Shown: piece after piece, positions 1 to 8,137 of the stretch | How positions within the stretch are numbered: position 1 is the stretch's first letter | How the letters are laid out: each line of letters opens with the position of its first letter | Source: CADCVW01 sp035644935 | Lineage (GTDB): Bacteria; Pseudomonadota; Alphaproteobacteria; Sphingomonadales; Sphingomonadaceae | NCBI GenBank assembly: GCA_035644935.1 | Contig: DASQNO010000010.1 | Span: forward strand, 1-64,000 | Length of the DNA stretch: 64,000 nt | Direction of reading: 5' to 3' | Notes under the pieces: model-generated | What the model saw: the letters and a program-made list of their open reading frames with translations, nothing else | Databases searched by the model: none | Told to the model about the DNA's origin: nothing | Made by a program: the position numbers and the translations under genes

Positions 1-59
1 CATCAAGCGAAGCTGTGGGCGGCTCTCCTATTTCGAGATGCGCGGTCGCGCATCTCTGT

Positions 60-136
<77 letters not shown>

Positions 137-152
137 AGTTCCATGACAAATA

Positions 153-181
153 CCCCGTCACGAGAGTAACGGGGCTTTTTT
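153..181 (+). terminator. intrinsic terminator of the tRNA gene
   Basis: The hairpin has arms CCCCGT and ACGGGG. They extend by two more pairs past one mismatch around a GAGA loop, and a run of six T follows. It starts 17 nt after the CCA of the tRNA, which is the expected position for Rho-independent termination of a single-gene tRNA transcript. Confidence 0.85.
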
Positions 182-305
182 GCGTTTTGGGCGCTGCAGC
201 ATCGCGGGCGAACTCTAGCATGCGAAACAGGTCGCCATGCAATTCCATGGCGCGCACGCGACTACTTGGCGCATTCTCAGATCCAACCACTACTTTAGTA
301 ATTAT

Positions 306-540
306 TTATCGCACCGACTTGCGCGCCCGTGTTGCATCGACCGACGCAAGATGGCTCGATAGGTCGTCGACGGCCCGGCGGTAAACGGCCTCCGGGTTCG
401 TCGGCACTCGGATCACCTTGGGTGCGGGCTTGGCGTCGACAAGAGCGACAAGCCGTTTCTCCTCATGCTCCAGCTCCCTCAATGGGTGCATAAGCGACTT
501 GGGTGCGTCGTCCTCATCCTCAAGCTGCGCCGGGAGCTTC
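306..540 (-). pseudogene. C-terminal remnant of a large serine recombinase
   Basis: About 77 codons survive. They read as the coiled-coil and following segment of large serine recombinases: a Leu/Glu-rich helix, then a proline turn and the pattern PTNPEAVYRRAVDDL, which resembles the NLAE-YRRKV-L stretch of that family. The catalytic resolvase domain and the zinc-ribbon DNA-binding domain are absent, and no start codon fits. It lies 170 bp from the tRNA gene. It is probably debris from an excised or decayed element. A second, larger recombinase wreck lies at 44.8-45.8 kb. The family call is pattern memory, so confidence is moderate. Confidence 0.5.
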
Positions 541-823
541 GCGAAGCGCGTCGGCCACCTCGTAGACATGCCGCAGTTCGAACGACCACTCAGGTTCCCA
601 GCTTCTACGCGTCGCCGCGGCGTCGACGCACCGTCCAAAAGCTCTAACCAAGCCCGCGGCTCTGGCGCACAACGACAACGAGGTGGTTGGCTCGCCCAAC
701 GCTTTTGGCTCTTGTACCGCTTAGGTCGAGCGAGTCTAGCAGAGCGAGAACTCGGTCATCTTCATACGTCGCGAAGGGAGCAGCAGATGAGAAATTTATT
801 GCTAGCTTTTAGCGTACTAGCTA

Positions 824-843
824 ATACCAACCCGATACCAATT
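824..843 (+). promoter_or_regulatory. direct-repeat operator upstream of the sugar kinase
   Basis: The site reads ATACCA-N5-ATACCA-ATT and ends 50 bp before the kinase start codon. The same architecture occurs at 3969-3988 and 12544-12563, in front of the other two transcription units of the amino-sugar locus. The hexamer read on the other strand (TGGTAT) is close to TGGTCT, the half-site of DasR/NagR-type GntR regulators. A GntR gene sits in the locus. Confidence 0.6.
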
Positions 844-893
844 CTCTGTCGCTCGATTGACCCGGATGGAGCGATCCACGCGAGGACAACCTC

Positions 894-1760
894 TTGGCAC
901 TGTTTTTGGGCATTGACGCGGGTGGAACGAGCTGCAGGGCACGACTGACCGATGGATCAGGGCGAATACTCGGAACTGGCCAGTCCGGCCCAGCCAACAC
1001 GCGGATAGGTCTGGAAGCACTTCGGGTAACCTTGCTCGAAGCCATCACCCAAGCAACCACCGCGGCAGCACTGGCGGACGAAGACGTCGCCGCACTCAAG
1101 GTCGGCATGGGCATCGCTGGGATAAATAGAGCTGGGGTGAAGCCACAGATCCAAGCGCTTCAGTTTTCGTTTCCGAGCTTCGTGCTCAGCAGCGACGCAG
1201 TGATCGCCAACCTCGGCGCGCACGGCGGGGGGGACGGTGCGATCCTGATCCTTGGTACCGGAAGCGTCGGCCTGATCAAGCGGGGAGAGGACAGCACGTC
1301 TATCGGCGGCTACGGTTTTCCAATATCCGACGAGGGGAGCGGAGCCGCCCTCGGGCTTAGCGCCATGCGGCACGCGTTGAGGGCGCTCGACGGACGGACC
1401 CGCCCGACACCGTTAAGCCGCGCTCTCACGCAGAATTTCGAGCACGCGATCCCGCAGATCATCAGCTGGATGGATGATGCCGCGCCCGGCGACTACGCCC
1501 GCTTCGCGCCGCTCGTGCTGGACCACGCGGAGAGCGGGGACGAGATCGCGCTGTCGATCGTCCGGGACGCGGCGCTGCACGTCGAGCGGTTCATCGAGAC
1601 GATCTTCGCGCGCGGCGCGACGCGGTGCGTGCTGATGGGCGGCCTGGCGGCGCCGATGAAACCTTGGCTGCGCGCACGGATTGTCGATCGGCTGGTGGAG
1701 CCGCTCGGCGACGCGCTTGACGGAGCCCTGCTTCTCGCCGGTCGGCCGCCATTGCACTGA
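894..1760 (+). CDS. BadF/BadG/BcrA/BcrD-family amino-sugar kinase (GlcNAc/MurNAc kinase)
   Basis: A 288-residue cytosolic kinase of the ASKHA fold that should phosphorylate GlcNAc, and possibly MurNAc, at O6. The phosphate-1 loop is GIDAGGTSCRARL (residues 6-18). A SDAVIANLGAHG segment (about residues 100-111) carries the expected catalytic Asp. GTGSVGL and a late GGLAAP complete the nucleotide site. The start is TTG with GAGG 8 nt upstream; no better ATG fits the N-terminal motif. It converges on nagA with a 27-bp gap. No separate MurNAc kinase or PTS is visible, so a dual-specific enzyme like clostridial MurK (same family) is attractive, but that is inference. The family assignment is firm; the substrate is inferred from context. 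Confidence 0.88.
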   Translation: MALFLGIDAGGTSCRARLTDGSGRILGTGQSGPANTRIGLEALRVTLLEAITQATTAAALADEDVAALKVGMGIAGINRAGVKPQIQALQFSFPSFVLSSDAVIANLGAHGGGDGAILILGTGSVGLIKRGEDSTSIGGYGFPISDEGSGAALGLSAMRHALRALDGRTRPTPLSRALTQNFEHAIPQIISWMDDAAPGDYARFAPLVLDHAESGDEIALSIVRDAALHVERFIETIFARGATRCVLMGGLAAPMKPWLRARIVDRLVEPLGDALDGALLLAGRPPLH

Positions 1761-1787
1761 CCTGCATAAGCGGGTCCGCGTCGAAGC

Positions 1788-2921
1788 TTATCGGCGGACG
1801 CCCCCGATCCACACGCCGCGCACCTGAAGGGCCTCGTCCAGGTGCACGAGGTCGGCGCGATGGCCCGGCCGGATCGCGCCGATGCTGTCGCCGAGCCCCA
1901 GAAACTGCGCCGGCGTCGCACTGGCCATGCGCGCGGAGTCGGCCAGATCGACGCCGAGCATGGCCACCGCGTTGCGGACCGCCCGCGCCATGTCGAGGTC
2001 CGAACCGGCGAGCGTGCCGTCATGGGCCCGGCAGGCGCCGCCTTCCGCAACGATCTCCCGCCCCCCCAGCGTGAACCTTTTGTCCGCCATACCCACCGTC
2101 GGCATCGCATCGGTGACGAGCATGAGACGATCGACCCCGGCGGCGGCGAGCGCGACACGCATACTCGCCGGATGGACGTGAACGCCGTCGGCGATCAGCC
2201 CGCAGAACAGCTTCGCGTCGAGCGCCGCGCCAACGACGCCGGGGCTACGGCCTTCCATCTGCGTCATGGCGTTGAAGAGGTGGGTGACGCCGGTCAGTCC
2301 TTCCGCGATCGCGCGCTCTATGCAGGCGTAATCGGCGGTGGTGTGGCCGGCAGCGACGACGACGCCGCGCGCCCTCAAGGCGGCCACCATCCCGTCGTCC
2401 GCGAGCTCGGGGGCGAGCGTGACTAGGGTGACGCCGCCCTGCAGCGATGAGAGCAATTCGATCGCCGCAGCGTCCAGGCGGCGGAACCTGCCGGCGTCGT
2501 GGATGCCCCGCTTGTCCGGGTTTAGGAACGGGCCTTCGAGGTGAATGCCGACGATGCCCGGAACGCCGGCATGGATGGCCGCGTCGACGGCGGCGATCGC
2601 TTTGGCGACCACGGCGAGGTCGTCGCTGATCAGCGTCGGCAGCAGGGCGGTGGTGCCGAAGTGGCGGTGGGCTTCGGCGATCGCGCGGACGCCGTCCAAA
2701 TCGGGCCGGTCGTTGAACAGCACGCCGCCGCCGCCATTGACCTGGACGTCGACAAAACCGGGCACCAGGAAGCCGCCGTCTAGCCGGTGAGCGCCCGCGC
2801 CCGCGTGCCGGTGATCGGCCGGCGCGATCGCGGCGACGCGCCCGCCGTCGATCACAAGCGCGTGCGCGTCGAGCCAAGCTTCGGGAGTGAGGATCCGCGC
2901 CCCTGAGATCACGGGGCTCAT
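1788..2921 (-). CDS. nagA: N-acetylglucosamine-6-phosphate deacetylase
   Basis: A 377-residue amidohydrolase-superfamily enzyme converting GlcNAc-6-phosphate to glucosamine-6-phosphate and acetate. The N-terminal beta-sandwich leads into PGFVDVQVNGGGG, which replaces the usual HxH pair as it does in NagA proteins. Next come the metal/substrate motif HLEGPFLNPDKRG, the AGHTTA and HLFNAM histidines, and the catalytic Asp in LVTDAMPT. Full length for the family. The ATG overlaps the stop of the upstream deaminase gene by four bases (ATGA), so the two are translationally coupled. Confidence 0.95.
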   Translation of the reverse strand: MSPVISGARILTPEAWLDAHALVIDGGRVAAIAPADHRHAGAGAHRLDGGFLVPGFVDVQVNGGGGVLFNDRPDLDGVRAIAEAHRHFGTTALLPTLISDDLAVVAKAIAAVDAAIHAGVPGIVGIHLEGPFLNPDKRGIHDAGRFRRLDAAAIELLSSLQGGVTLVTLAPELADDGMVAALRARGVVVAAGHTTADYACIERAIAEGLTGVTHLFNAMTQMEGRSPGVVGAALDAKLFCGLIADGVHVHPASMRVALAAAGVDRLMLVTDAMPTVGMADKRFTLGGREIVAEGGACRAHDGTLAGSDLDMARAVRNAVAMLGVDLADSARMASATPAQFLGLGDSIGAIRPGHRADLVHLDEALQVRGVWIGGVRR

Positions 2922-3949
2922 GTCGTGCGCGTCACCTTGCCGAGCATGGCCGGCCGGTCCGGATCGCGGCCTCGCGCGACGGAAAGCGCGTTCACCAGGC
3001 GGTAGAAGGATTGCACGGCCGCGATCGGCGCGAGCGAGGGGTGGAGCCCGGATGACACCTCCAGCACGCGGCAGCCCTCGACCCGGCGACCGGCGACCGA
3101 GACGCGCGCGCCCCGTGCCACAAAGCGCGCGAGCAGATCGTCCAATCCGGTCGCACCCGCGTCGGCCGGCGCGAACACGAGCACGGGGAACTCTTCGACG
3201 ACCAGTTCCATCGGCCCATGCGCAACCTCCGCGCTGCTGAACGCCTCCGCGTGCAAGCCGCAGGTTTCCTTGAACTTCAGCGCGGCCTCCTGCGCAATGC
3301 CGAAGGTCGAACCGCGTCCGAGCACGAGCGCCCCTCGGGCGCCCAGCAGGTCGGGCAGGGCGGCGGACCAGTCCGTCGCCCATGCCACCTCCAGCGCGGC
3401 GGGCAGCGCGTCAACGGCCCCCAGCACCGCGTCGTCGCCCGCCCAGCACGCCGTCAGCCGCGCCACCGCCGTGAGCGAGGCGATGTAGCTCTTCGTCGCG
3501 GCGACGCTGGTTTCGGCCCCGGCGCGGAGCGGCACCGCGATGTCGGCGAGTTGCGCGAGCGGCGAGTTCTGGTCGTTGACGAGCGCCACGACCAGCGCCC
3601 CCGAACGCTTCGCGGCCTCGGCGGACAGCAGGAGATCCGGGCTGCGTCCCGACTGCGAGATGACGAGGAAGAGGGCGTCCCGGGCGAACGCTAGGTCACT
3701 GCCGTACATCGACACGAGCGACGGGGAATGCGACACGACCGGAACGCCGAGCCGCGTCTCGATCATGAACTTGGCATAGGTGGCCGCGTGGTCCGAACTG
3801 CCGCGGGCGCAGGTGAAGGCGATGCGGGGAGCCATGCCCCGCAGCCGCGCCGCCAGCGCGTCGTATTCCGCCTGGCTGCGTCGCTGCGCTCCGACGGCGG
3901 CTGCCGACTCGGCGGCCTCCGCGAACATGCCCGTTGCTCCAGCGTCCAT
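2918..3949 (-). CDS. SIS-type glucosamine-6-phosphate deaminase (NagB-II)
   Basis: A 343-residue protein with two SIS sugar-phosphate isomerase domains. The first carries ARGSSDHAATYAKF and the phosphate loop SQSGRSPDLL. The second carries GRGSTFGIAQEAALKFKE and the tail typical of GlmS-isomerase relatives. There is no glutaminase domain, so it fits NagB-II, which deaminates glucosamine-6-phosphate to fructose-6-phosphate and ammonia. This is the step after NagA, and nagA overlaps it by four bases. The start chosen is the ATG at 3949, preceded by GAGAG; a longer frame to 4003 would run over the operator. The direct repeat at 3969-3988 lies 20 bp upstream. Confidence 0.9.
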   Translation of the reverse strand: MDAGATGMFAEAAESAAAVGAQRRSQAEYDALAARLRGMAPRIAFTCARGSSDHAATYAKFMIETRLGVPVVSHSPSLVSMYGSDLAFARDALFLVISQSGRSPDLLLSAEAAKRSGALVVALVNDQNSPLAQLADIAVPLRAGAETSVAATKSYIASLTAVARLTACWAGDDAVLGAVDALPAALEVAWATDWSAALPDLLGARGALVLGRGSTFGIAQEAALKFKETCGLHAEAFSSAEVAHGPMELVVEEFPVLVFAPADAGATGLDDLLARFVARGARVSVAGRRVEGCRVLEVSSGLHPSLAPIAAVQSFYRLVNALSVARGRDPDRPAMLGKVTRTT

Positions 3950-3968
3950 TTCAGCTCTCAAACTTAGG

Positions 3969-3988
3969 ATACCTTTGTAAGACCAATT
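3969..3988 (+). promoter_or_regulatory. direct-repeat operator between nagB-II and D-lactate dehydrogenase genes
   Basis: ATACCT-N5-AGACCA-ATT with the same spacing as the sites at 824 and 12544. It sits in the 89-bp divergent intergenic region and could control both transcripts: the deaminase/nagA operon leftward and the dehydrogenase rightward. The second hexamer is exactly the complement of TGGTCT. Confidence 0.6.
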
Positions 3989-4038
3989 TACTCCGGCCTG
4001 CAAGCATCGTAGCTTCGTCCGGTAAGCGGAGCGCGACG

Positions 4039-5418
4039 ATGGCCTCGGTGGAACAATTCAAGGACCGCCTTGGCGCCGATCTCGGCGACCGGCTGATCAC
4101 GACCGAGGCCGGACGCGATCAATATGCGCAAAGCGAAGGGCGCCACCGGCATGGCGCGCCCGCCGTGGTGGCGCAGCCGCGGACGGTCGGCGACGTGCAG
4201 CGCCTCGTGCGGGCCGCCGCGGCCTGCGGGCTCCCCCTTGTCCCCTACGGGGCCGGCACGTCTCTGGAAGGGAACGCGGCGGCGACGAGCACCAGCCTCT
4301 GCGTCGACCTGTCGATGATGAACGCGATCAAGGAAGTCTCGGTCGCCGACCTGCTCTGCGTCGTCGAGCCCGGCGTAACGCGCGAGCAGCTCAACGAGGA
4401 CCTTCGCGCAGAAGGCGTCTTCTTCCCCGTCGATCCCGGCGCAAACGCATCGCTCGCCGGCATGATCTCGACGCGCGCGTCGGGTACGACCACCGTCCGC
4501 TACGGCGGAATGCGCGAGAACGTGCTCGCGTTGAAGGTCGTGACCGCAAGCGGCGACCTTGTCAGCACCGGCAGCAGAGCGCGGAAATCGGCGTCGGGTT
4601 ACGACCTCACGCATCTGTTCACCGGCTCCGAAGGCACGCTCGGCCTGATCGTCGAGGCGACGTTGCGGCTGCACGGCCAGCCCGAGCGCATCGTCGCCGG
4701 TTCGCAGACCTTTCCCTCGATCGCGGCCGCCGTGGACACGGTGATCGCGACGATCCAATCGGGCATCCCGATCGCACGGATGGAACTGCTCGACGAGGCG
4801 GCGATCGACGCCTGCAACCGGCACAGCGGCCTGGGCCTGGCCGCGCGGCCCACGCTGTTTTTGGAGTTCCACGGCAGCGCAGCGTCCGTGGACGAGCAGG
4901 TCGAAATGTTTGGTGCCTTCGCCCAGGCTGCCGACGCGAATCCGATGCGCACCGCGGTCGCGGCCGAGGCACGCAGCGCGCTGTGGAAGGCGCGGCATCA
5001 GGCGCTCTACGCAGCGCGCGCGCTGGTGCCGGGAGCGGTGACGTGGGTGTCCGACATCTGCGTTCCGATCGGCGCGCTCGCCGACGCGATCACGCGCGCC
5101 AAGGCGGGCATAGAGGCGGCCGGGCTCATCGCGCCGATCCTCGGCCACGTCGGCGACGGCAACTTCCACGTCTTTTTCGTCCTCCACCCGGACGATGCCG
5201 CCGGTTGGCAAAAGGCACGCGCGGTCAACGAGGCGATGATCGCGCACGCCCTTTCCGTCGGCGGAACGTGCACCGGCGAGCACGGGATCGGGATCGGGAA
5301 GCGGGACGCCATGCTGCGCGAGCACGGGGCGGAAAGCATCGACGTCATGCGCCGCATCAAACAGGCGCTGGACCCGCAGGGGCTGCTCAACCCCGGCAAG
5401 ATCTTCCTCGACGCTTAG
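4039..5418 (+). CDS. FAD-linked D-lactate dehydrogenase (GlcD/LDHD type)
   Basis: A 459-residue flavoprotein. Residues about 30-210 form the FAD-binding-4 (PCMH) domain, with PYGAGTSLEGN for the flavin pyrophosphate, PGANASLAGMISTRASG, and the SGYDLTHLFTGSEGTLG stretch. The C-terminal FAD-oxidase domain has GHVGDGNFHV with catalytic/metal histidines and GEHGIGIGKRDAM. Enzymes of this type oxidise D-lactate (or a D-2-hydroxyacid) to pyruvate, passing electrons to the respiratory chain. The start is the ATG at 4039 with GGAG 8 nt before it. Its placement inside a MurQ locus is telling: MurQ releases D-lactate. It ends 4 bp into the convergent nagX-like gene. The substrate is inferred from context. 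Confidence 0.88.
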   Translation: MASVEQFKDRLGADLGDRLITTEAGRDQYAQSEGRHRHGAPAVVAQPRTVGDVQRLVRAAAACGLPLVPYGAGTSLEGNAAATSTSLCVDLSMMNAIKEVSVADLLCVVEPGVTREQLNEDLRAEGVFFPVDPGANASLAGMISTRASGTTTVRYGGMRENVLALKVVTASGDLVSTGSRARKSASGYDLTHLFTGSEGTLGLIVEATLRLHGQPERIVAGSQTFPSIAAAVDTVIATIQSGIPIARMELLDEAAIDACNRHSGLGLAARPTLFLEFHGSAASVDEQVEMFGAFAQAADANPMRTAVAAEARSALWKARHQALYAARALVPGAVTWVSDICVPIGALADAITRAKAGIEAAGLIAPILGHVGDGNFHVFFVLHPDDAAGWQKARAVNEAMIAHALSVGGTCTGEHGIGIGKRDAMLREHGAESIDVMRRIKQALDPQGLLNPGKIFLDA

Positions 5419-6509
5419 GCTCTCAGCAGCAGGCCGCGGCGCCTCAGCCAGGATAATGGCGCAAGGGACACAGCCGACGCGGCGACGGCGAACAGCAGCG
5501 ACGCGAGGCCGGGCGTCAGGCCGGTCGCGGCGAGCGCGTCGTAGCTGCGCGACCACAAGGTACCGCCGCCCGGAACGGTCCGCACGAGCACGGCGATGAG
5601 CAACATGTGGAGCACGTAAAGCGTCAGGGCCGTTTGCCCGGCCAACAGGAGTAGCCAGTTGACGGGGCCGTCCTCTGCAGACTTCGCGCGCCATCCAAGC
5701 GCCAGCCAGACCACGACACCGGTGCCCGCCGCGACAACGGCGTAACTTCCGGTCCACAGCGCCTTGTTAAGCGGCAGGATCGGGGAGGCGACGAGACCTA
5801 CCACCACGAGCGCGATCGCCGCCGCCAGCAGGTGCATGGCGGTCGCGCCCGCGCGCCGCCAGCGCATCAGGGCGAGCCCGATCAGGCCGGTGCCGATCGC
5901 CGGCAGCGTCGACAGCGCGCCCTCGGGGTCCCACGCCTCGCGGTACAGGCGGCCGGGCACCAGCGCGCGGTCCAGCCAGCCGCTGGCGCCTTCCCCCATG
6001 GCGAGGCTGGGCGCGGCCTCGCCGGGCGCTGCCACGAGCAGGAGGGCCGCCGCGTGCGCGACCAGGCACGCCAGCGCCAGCGCGGCGACGGTCACCGGCC
6101 CGCGCGTGCTGCGCGCGATCAGGGCGCAGGCGAGATAGACGATTCCGATGCGCTGCAGCACGCCCACCCAGCGCACGTCCGACGGGTCGAGCGTCGGCCG
6201 GATCAGCCAGCCCAGCACGACGCCGATGGCGGCGAGCACGACGGCGCGCCGCAACAGGGGCCACATCCCGGCGTCCGATCGACCGTCGAGGGCCAGCGGA
6301 ACGGACAGCCCGACCGCGAGAATGAACCAGGGAAAAACCAGGTCTGCCAGCGTCGATCCGTGCCAAGGCGCGTGCCTGAGCAGGGCGAAGGTGTCCGCGC
6401 CCGACCCCTGCAGATTGACCAGCACCATCAACAGCACCGTCGCGCCCCGAAACGCATCGAGTCCCGGGTCGCGGCCGGACTTTTGCCCCCGGGCGTCAGA
6501 GGACGGAAT
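5415..6509 (-). CDS. nagX: NagX-like multi-pass membrane protein (heparan-alpha-glucosaminide N-acetyltransferase / DUF5009 family)
   Basis: About 345-365 residues. The N-terminal signature is LDAFRG, followed by LMVLVN, then about ten hydrophobic helices, with charged turns such as RVGVLQRIG-type segments (here RWVGVLQRIGIVYLA). Proteins of this family accompany NagA/NagB loci in several proteobacteria; the reaction in bacteria is not settled. The start is odd. No ATG, GTG or TTG lies between the end of the overlapping regulator frame and the conserved LDAFRG. The first conventional codon (GTG, 6437) would cut into that motif. The coordinate given uses an ATT at 6509 as a placeholder. It is translationally coupled to the gntR gene. 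Confidence 0.82.
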   Translation of the reverse strand: MPSSDARGQKSGRDPGLDAFRGATVLLMVLVNLQGSGADTFALLRHAPWHGSTLADLVFPWFILAVGLSVPLALDGRSDAGMWPLLRRAVVLAAIGVVLGWLIRPTLDPSDVRWVGVLQRIGIVYLACALIARSTRGPVTVAALALACLVAHAAALLLVAAPGEAAPSLAMGEGASGWLDRALVPGRLYREAWDPEGALSTLPAIGTGLIGLALMRWRRAGATAMHLLAAAIALVVVGLVASPILPLNKALWTGSYAVVAAGTGVVVWLALGWRAKSAEDGPVNWLLLLAGQTALTLYVLHMLLIAVLVRTVPGGGTLWSRSYDALAATGLTPGLASLLFAVAASAVSLAPLSWLRRRGLLLRA

Positions 6510-7245
6510 ATGCGCCCCGCAATTCGCTGACGAAATCGAAGCGATCGCCTCGGTACGCGGACCGAGTGTATTCGACCGGGCGCCCGTCCGCCAGCCGAGT
6601 GACCCGTTCGATACGCAGCAGTTCGGATTTCTCGAGCATCGACAACAGCCCGGCCTCGGTGGGGGTCGCGAGCGACGCTCTGATCTTTTGCGTGCCCGTA
6701 ACAGGGCGCAAACCGCGGCGGCCAAGCGCTTCGTACAGGCTGTCGCCGACCTCATCGAGGTTGGGAAGGAACTGGGCGGGAACGATCGCATTCTCGATCG
6801 CCAACGGCTCGCCTTCCGACAAGCGGACGCGGCCGAGGCGAAGCACGCGCGCGTTCGGCTCGAGCTCGAGGACCTTCGCTTCCTCGGGCGATGCGACGGC
6901 ATAGGTCTTCATCATCCAGATCGCCTCGCTCTTCTCGCCGCGGGCGGACGCGTCTTCGCTGAAGCTGCTCAGGTGCGATCCGGGCGCTTCGATGCGCGGG
7001 GCGACGAAGGTGCCCGACCCCTGCTTGCGCACGATCAGGCCTTCGTTGATCAGCGTCTCGATCGCCTTGCGAACGGTGACGCGCGACGCCCCCAATATGT
7101 CGCAAAGGTCCCGTTCCGAGGGGAGCGCGTCGCCGGCGCCGATTTCACCGGCAACAATCCGCTGCCTCAGCGTCTGGGCGAGCTTCAGGTAGATGGGCGC
7201 TCTGCTGCCCGATCCCCAGTCGATGCGTGGCCCGGCGGCGGTCAA
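6496..7245 (-). CDS. GntR/HutC-family transcriptional regulator (NagR-like)
   Basis: A 249-residue regulator. The N-terminal winged helix (about residues 20-90) has IYLKLAQTLRQRI, LPSERDLCDILGASRVTVRKAIETL and GLIVRKQGSGTFV, the canonical GntR recognition helix and wing. A UTRA ligand domain follows, ending in VEYTRSAYRGDRFDFV. HutC-type GntR proteins in nag loci usually sense GlcN-6-P or GlcNAc-6-P. The TTG start overlaps the murQ stop (TTGA), with the same coupling logic as elsewhere in the operon. It is the best candidate to bind the three direct-repeat sites of the locus. That is an inference, because GntR dimers more often use inverted half-sites. Confidence 0.92.
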   Translation of the reverse strand: MTAAGPRIDWGSGSRAPIYLKLAQTLRQRIVAGEIGAGDALPSERDLCDILGASRVTVRKAIETLINEGLIVRKQGSGTFVAPRIEAPGSHLSSFSEDASARGEKSEAIWMMKTYAVASPEEAKVLELEPNARVLRLGRVRLSEGEPLAIENAIVPAQFLPNLDEVGDSLYEALGRRGLRPVTGTQKIRASLATPTEAGLLSMLEKSELLRIERVTRLADGRPVEYTRSAYRGDRFDFVSELRGAYSVL

Positions 7246-8132
7246 CGCCGCTCCAGTTCGTCGATCGCGCGCCGGAGGATCCGGTCGTTGCGGGCCAGCA
7301 GTCCCTCCGCGTCCTCGATGGCGATGCCGCGCGCGATCAGCACCGCCTTTTTGATATCGTTTCCGGCCGCCGTGAGGGCGGCGACCGCCGCGTCTTCCGA
7401 GCAGCCCGATAAGGTCCGCACCATCTGGTGCCCGCGGTGCAGCAGCTTGTCGTTGGAGATCACCATGTCGACCATCAGGCCCCGGTAAACGCGCCCCAGC
7501 CGGAGCATGATCGCGGTGGACAGGATATTCAGAACGATCTTTTGCGCGGTGCCCGCCTTCAGGCGCGTCGAGCCAGCGATCGGTTCGCTGCCCGTGTCGG
7601 CCAGGATCGCGAACTCGGCCGCGGCCAGAAGAGGGGAGTGGGGGTTGTTGGCGACTCCGATGGTCAGGGCGCCCGCTCGCCGAGCTTCTTCCAGCGCGGC
7701 GACGGTGAACGGCGTGCGCCCGCTCGCCGCCACCCCGATCAAGACATCGCCCCGCCCTACGGCTTGGGTCGCGAGCTGGCGGAGGGCCTCGTTCCGGTCG
7801 TCTTCGGCGCCTTCGGCGCTGACCGACAGCGCGTCGAGGCCGCCGGCGATCAGGAAGGCGAGCCGCTCCTTCGGCCAGCCGAAGGTCGGGCCCAGCTCCA
7901 CCCCGTCCTGAACCGCGATACGCCCAGACGTGCCGGCCCCGACATACACGAGCCGTCCTCCCGCCGACAGGAGCGGCGTCGCGGCCTCGGCGGCGCGCGC
8001 AAGCACCGTCGTCTGATTCCGGAGCGACGCAACCGCGCTCAGCTGGCCGTCCAGTATCGCCTCCACGGCGTCCTCTGTCGTCCAGAAGTCGATATCGACG
8101 TATCGTGGGTCGACGATCTCGGTGCCCTGCAT
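7242..8132 (-). CDS. murQ: N-acetylmuramic acid 6-phosphate etherase
   Basis: A 296-residue SIS-domain lyase that splits MurNAc-6-phosphate into GlcNAc-6-phosphate and D-lactate. Signature stretches are YVGAGTSGRIAVQDGVELGPTFG (about residues 60-82), ASGRTPFTVAALEEA, and the long helix with AGTAQKIVLNILSTAIM and GLMVDMVISNDKL near the C terminus. The start is the ATG at 8132, five bases after the transporter stop. Upstream in-frame codons overlap the transporter and encode low-complexity Arg-rich sequence. The partners needed before and after it (kinase, NagA, deaminase, D-lactate dehydrogenase) are all in this window. Confidence 0.95.
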   Translation of the reverse strand: MQGTEIVDPRYVDIDFWTTEDAVEAILDGQLSAVASLRNQTTVLARAAEAATPLLSAGGRLVYVGAGTSGRIAVQDGVELGPTFGWPKERLAFLIAGGLDALSVSAEGAEDDRNEALRQLATQAVGRGDVLIGVAASGRTPFTVAALEEARRAGALTIGVANNPHSPLLAAAEFAILADTGSEPIAGSTRLKAGTAQKIVLNILSTAIMLRLGRVYRGLMVDMVISNDKLLHRGHQMVRTLSGCSEDAAVAALTAAGNDIKKAVLIARGIAIEDAEGLLARNDRILRRAIDELERR

Positions 8133-8137
8133 GCTTC

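Noticed and set aside
1788..3383. A single 531-codon frame across nagA and into the deaminase gene
   Set aside because: The first 153 codons are Arg/Ala/Gly-rich antisense-like noise overlapping the deaminase frame. The real nagA begins at the ATG at 2921 with an ATGA overlap.
3988..5757. A 589-codon minus-strand frame over the D-lactate dehydrogenase
   Set aside because: It is the mirror frame of high-GC coding sequence, rich in Arg, Asp and His with no domain. The plus-strand flavoprotein has all family motifs.
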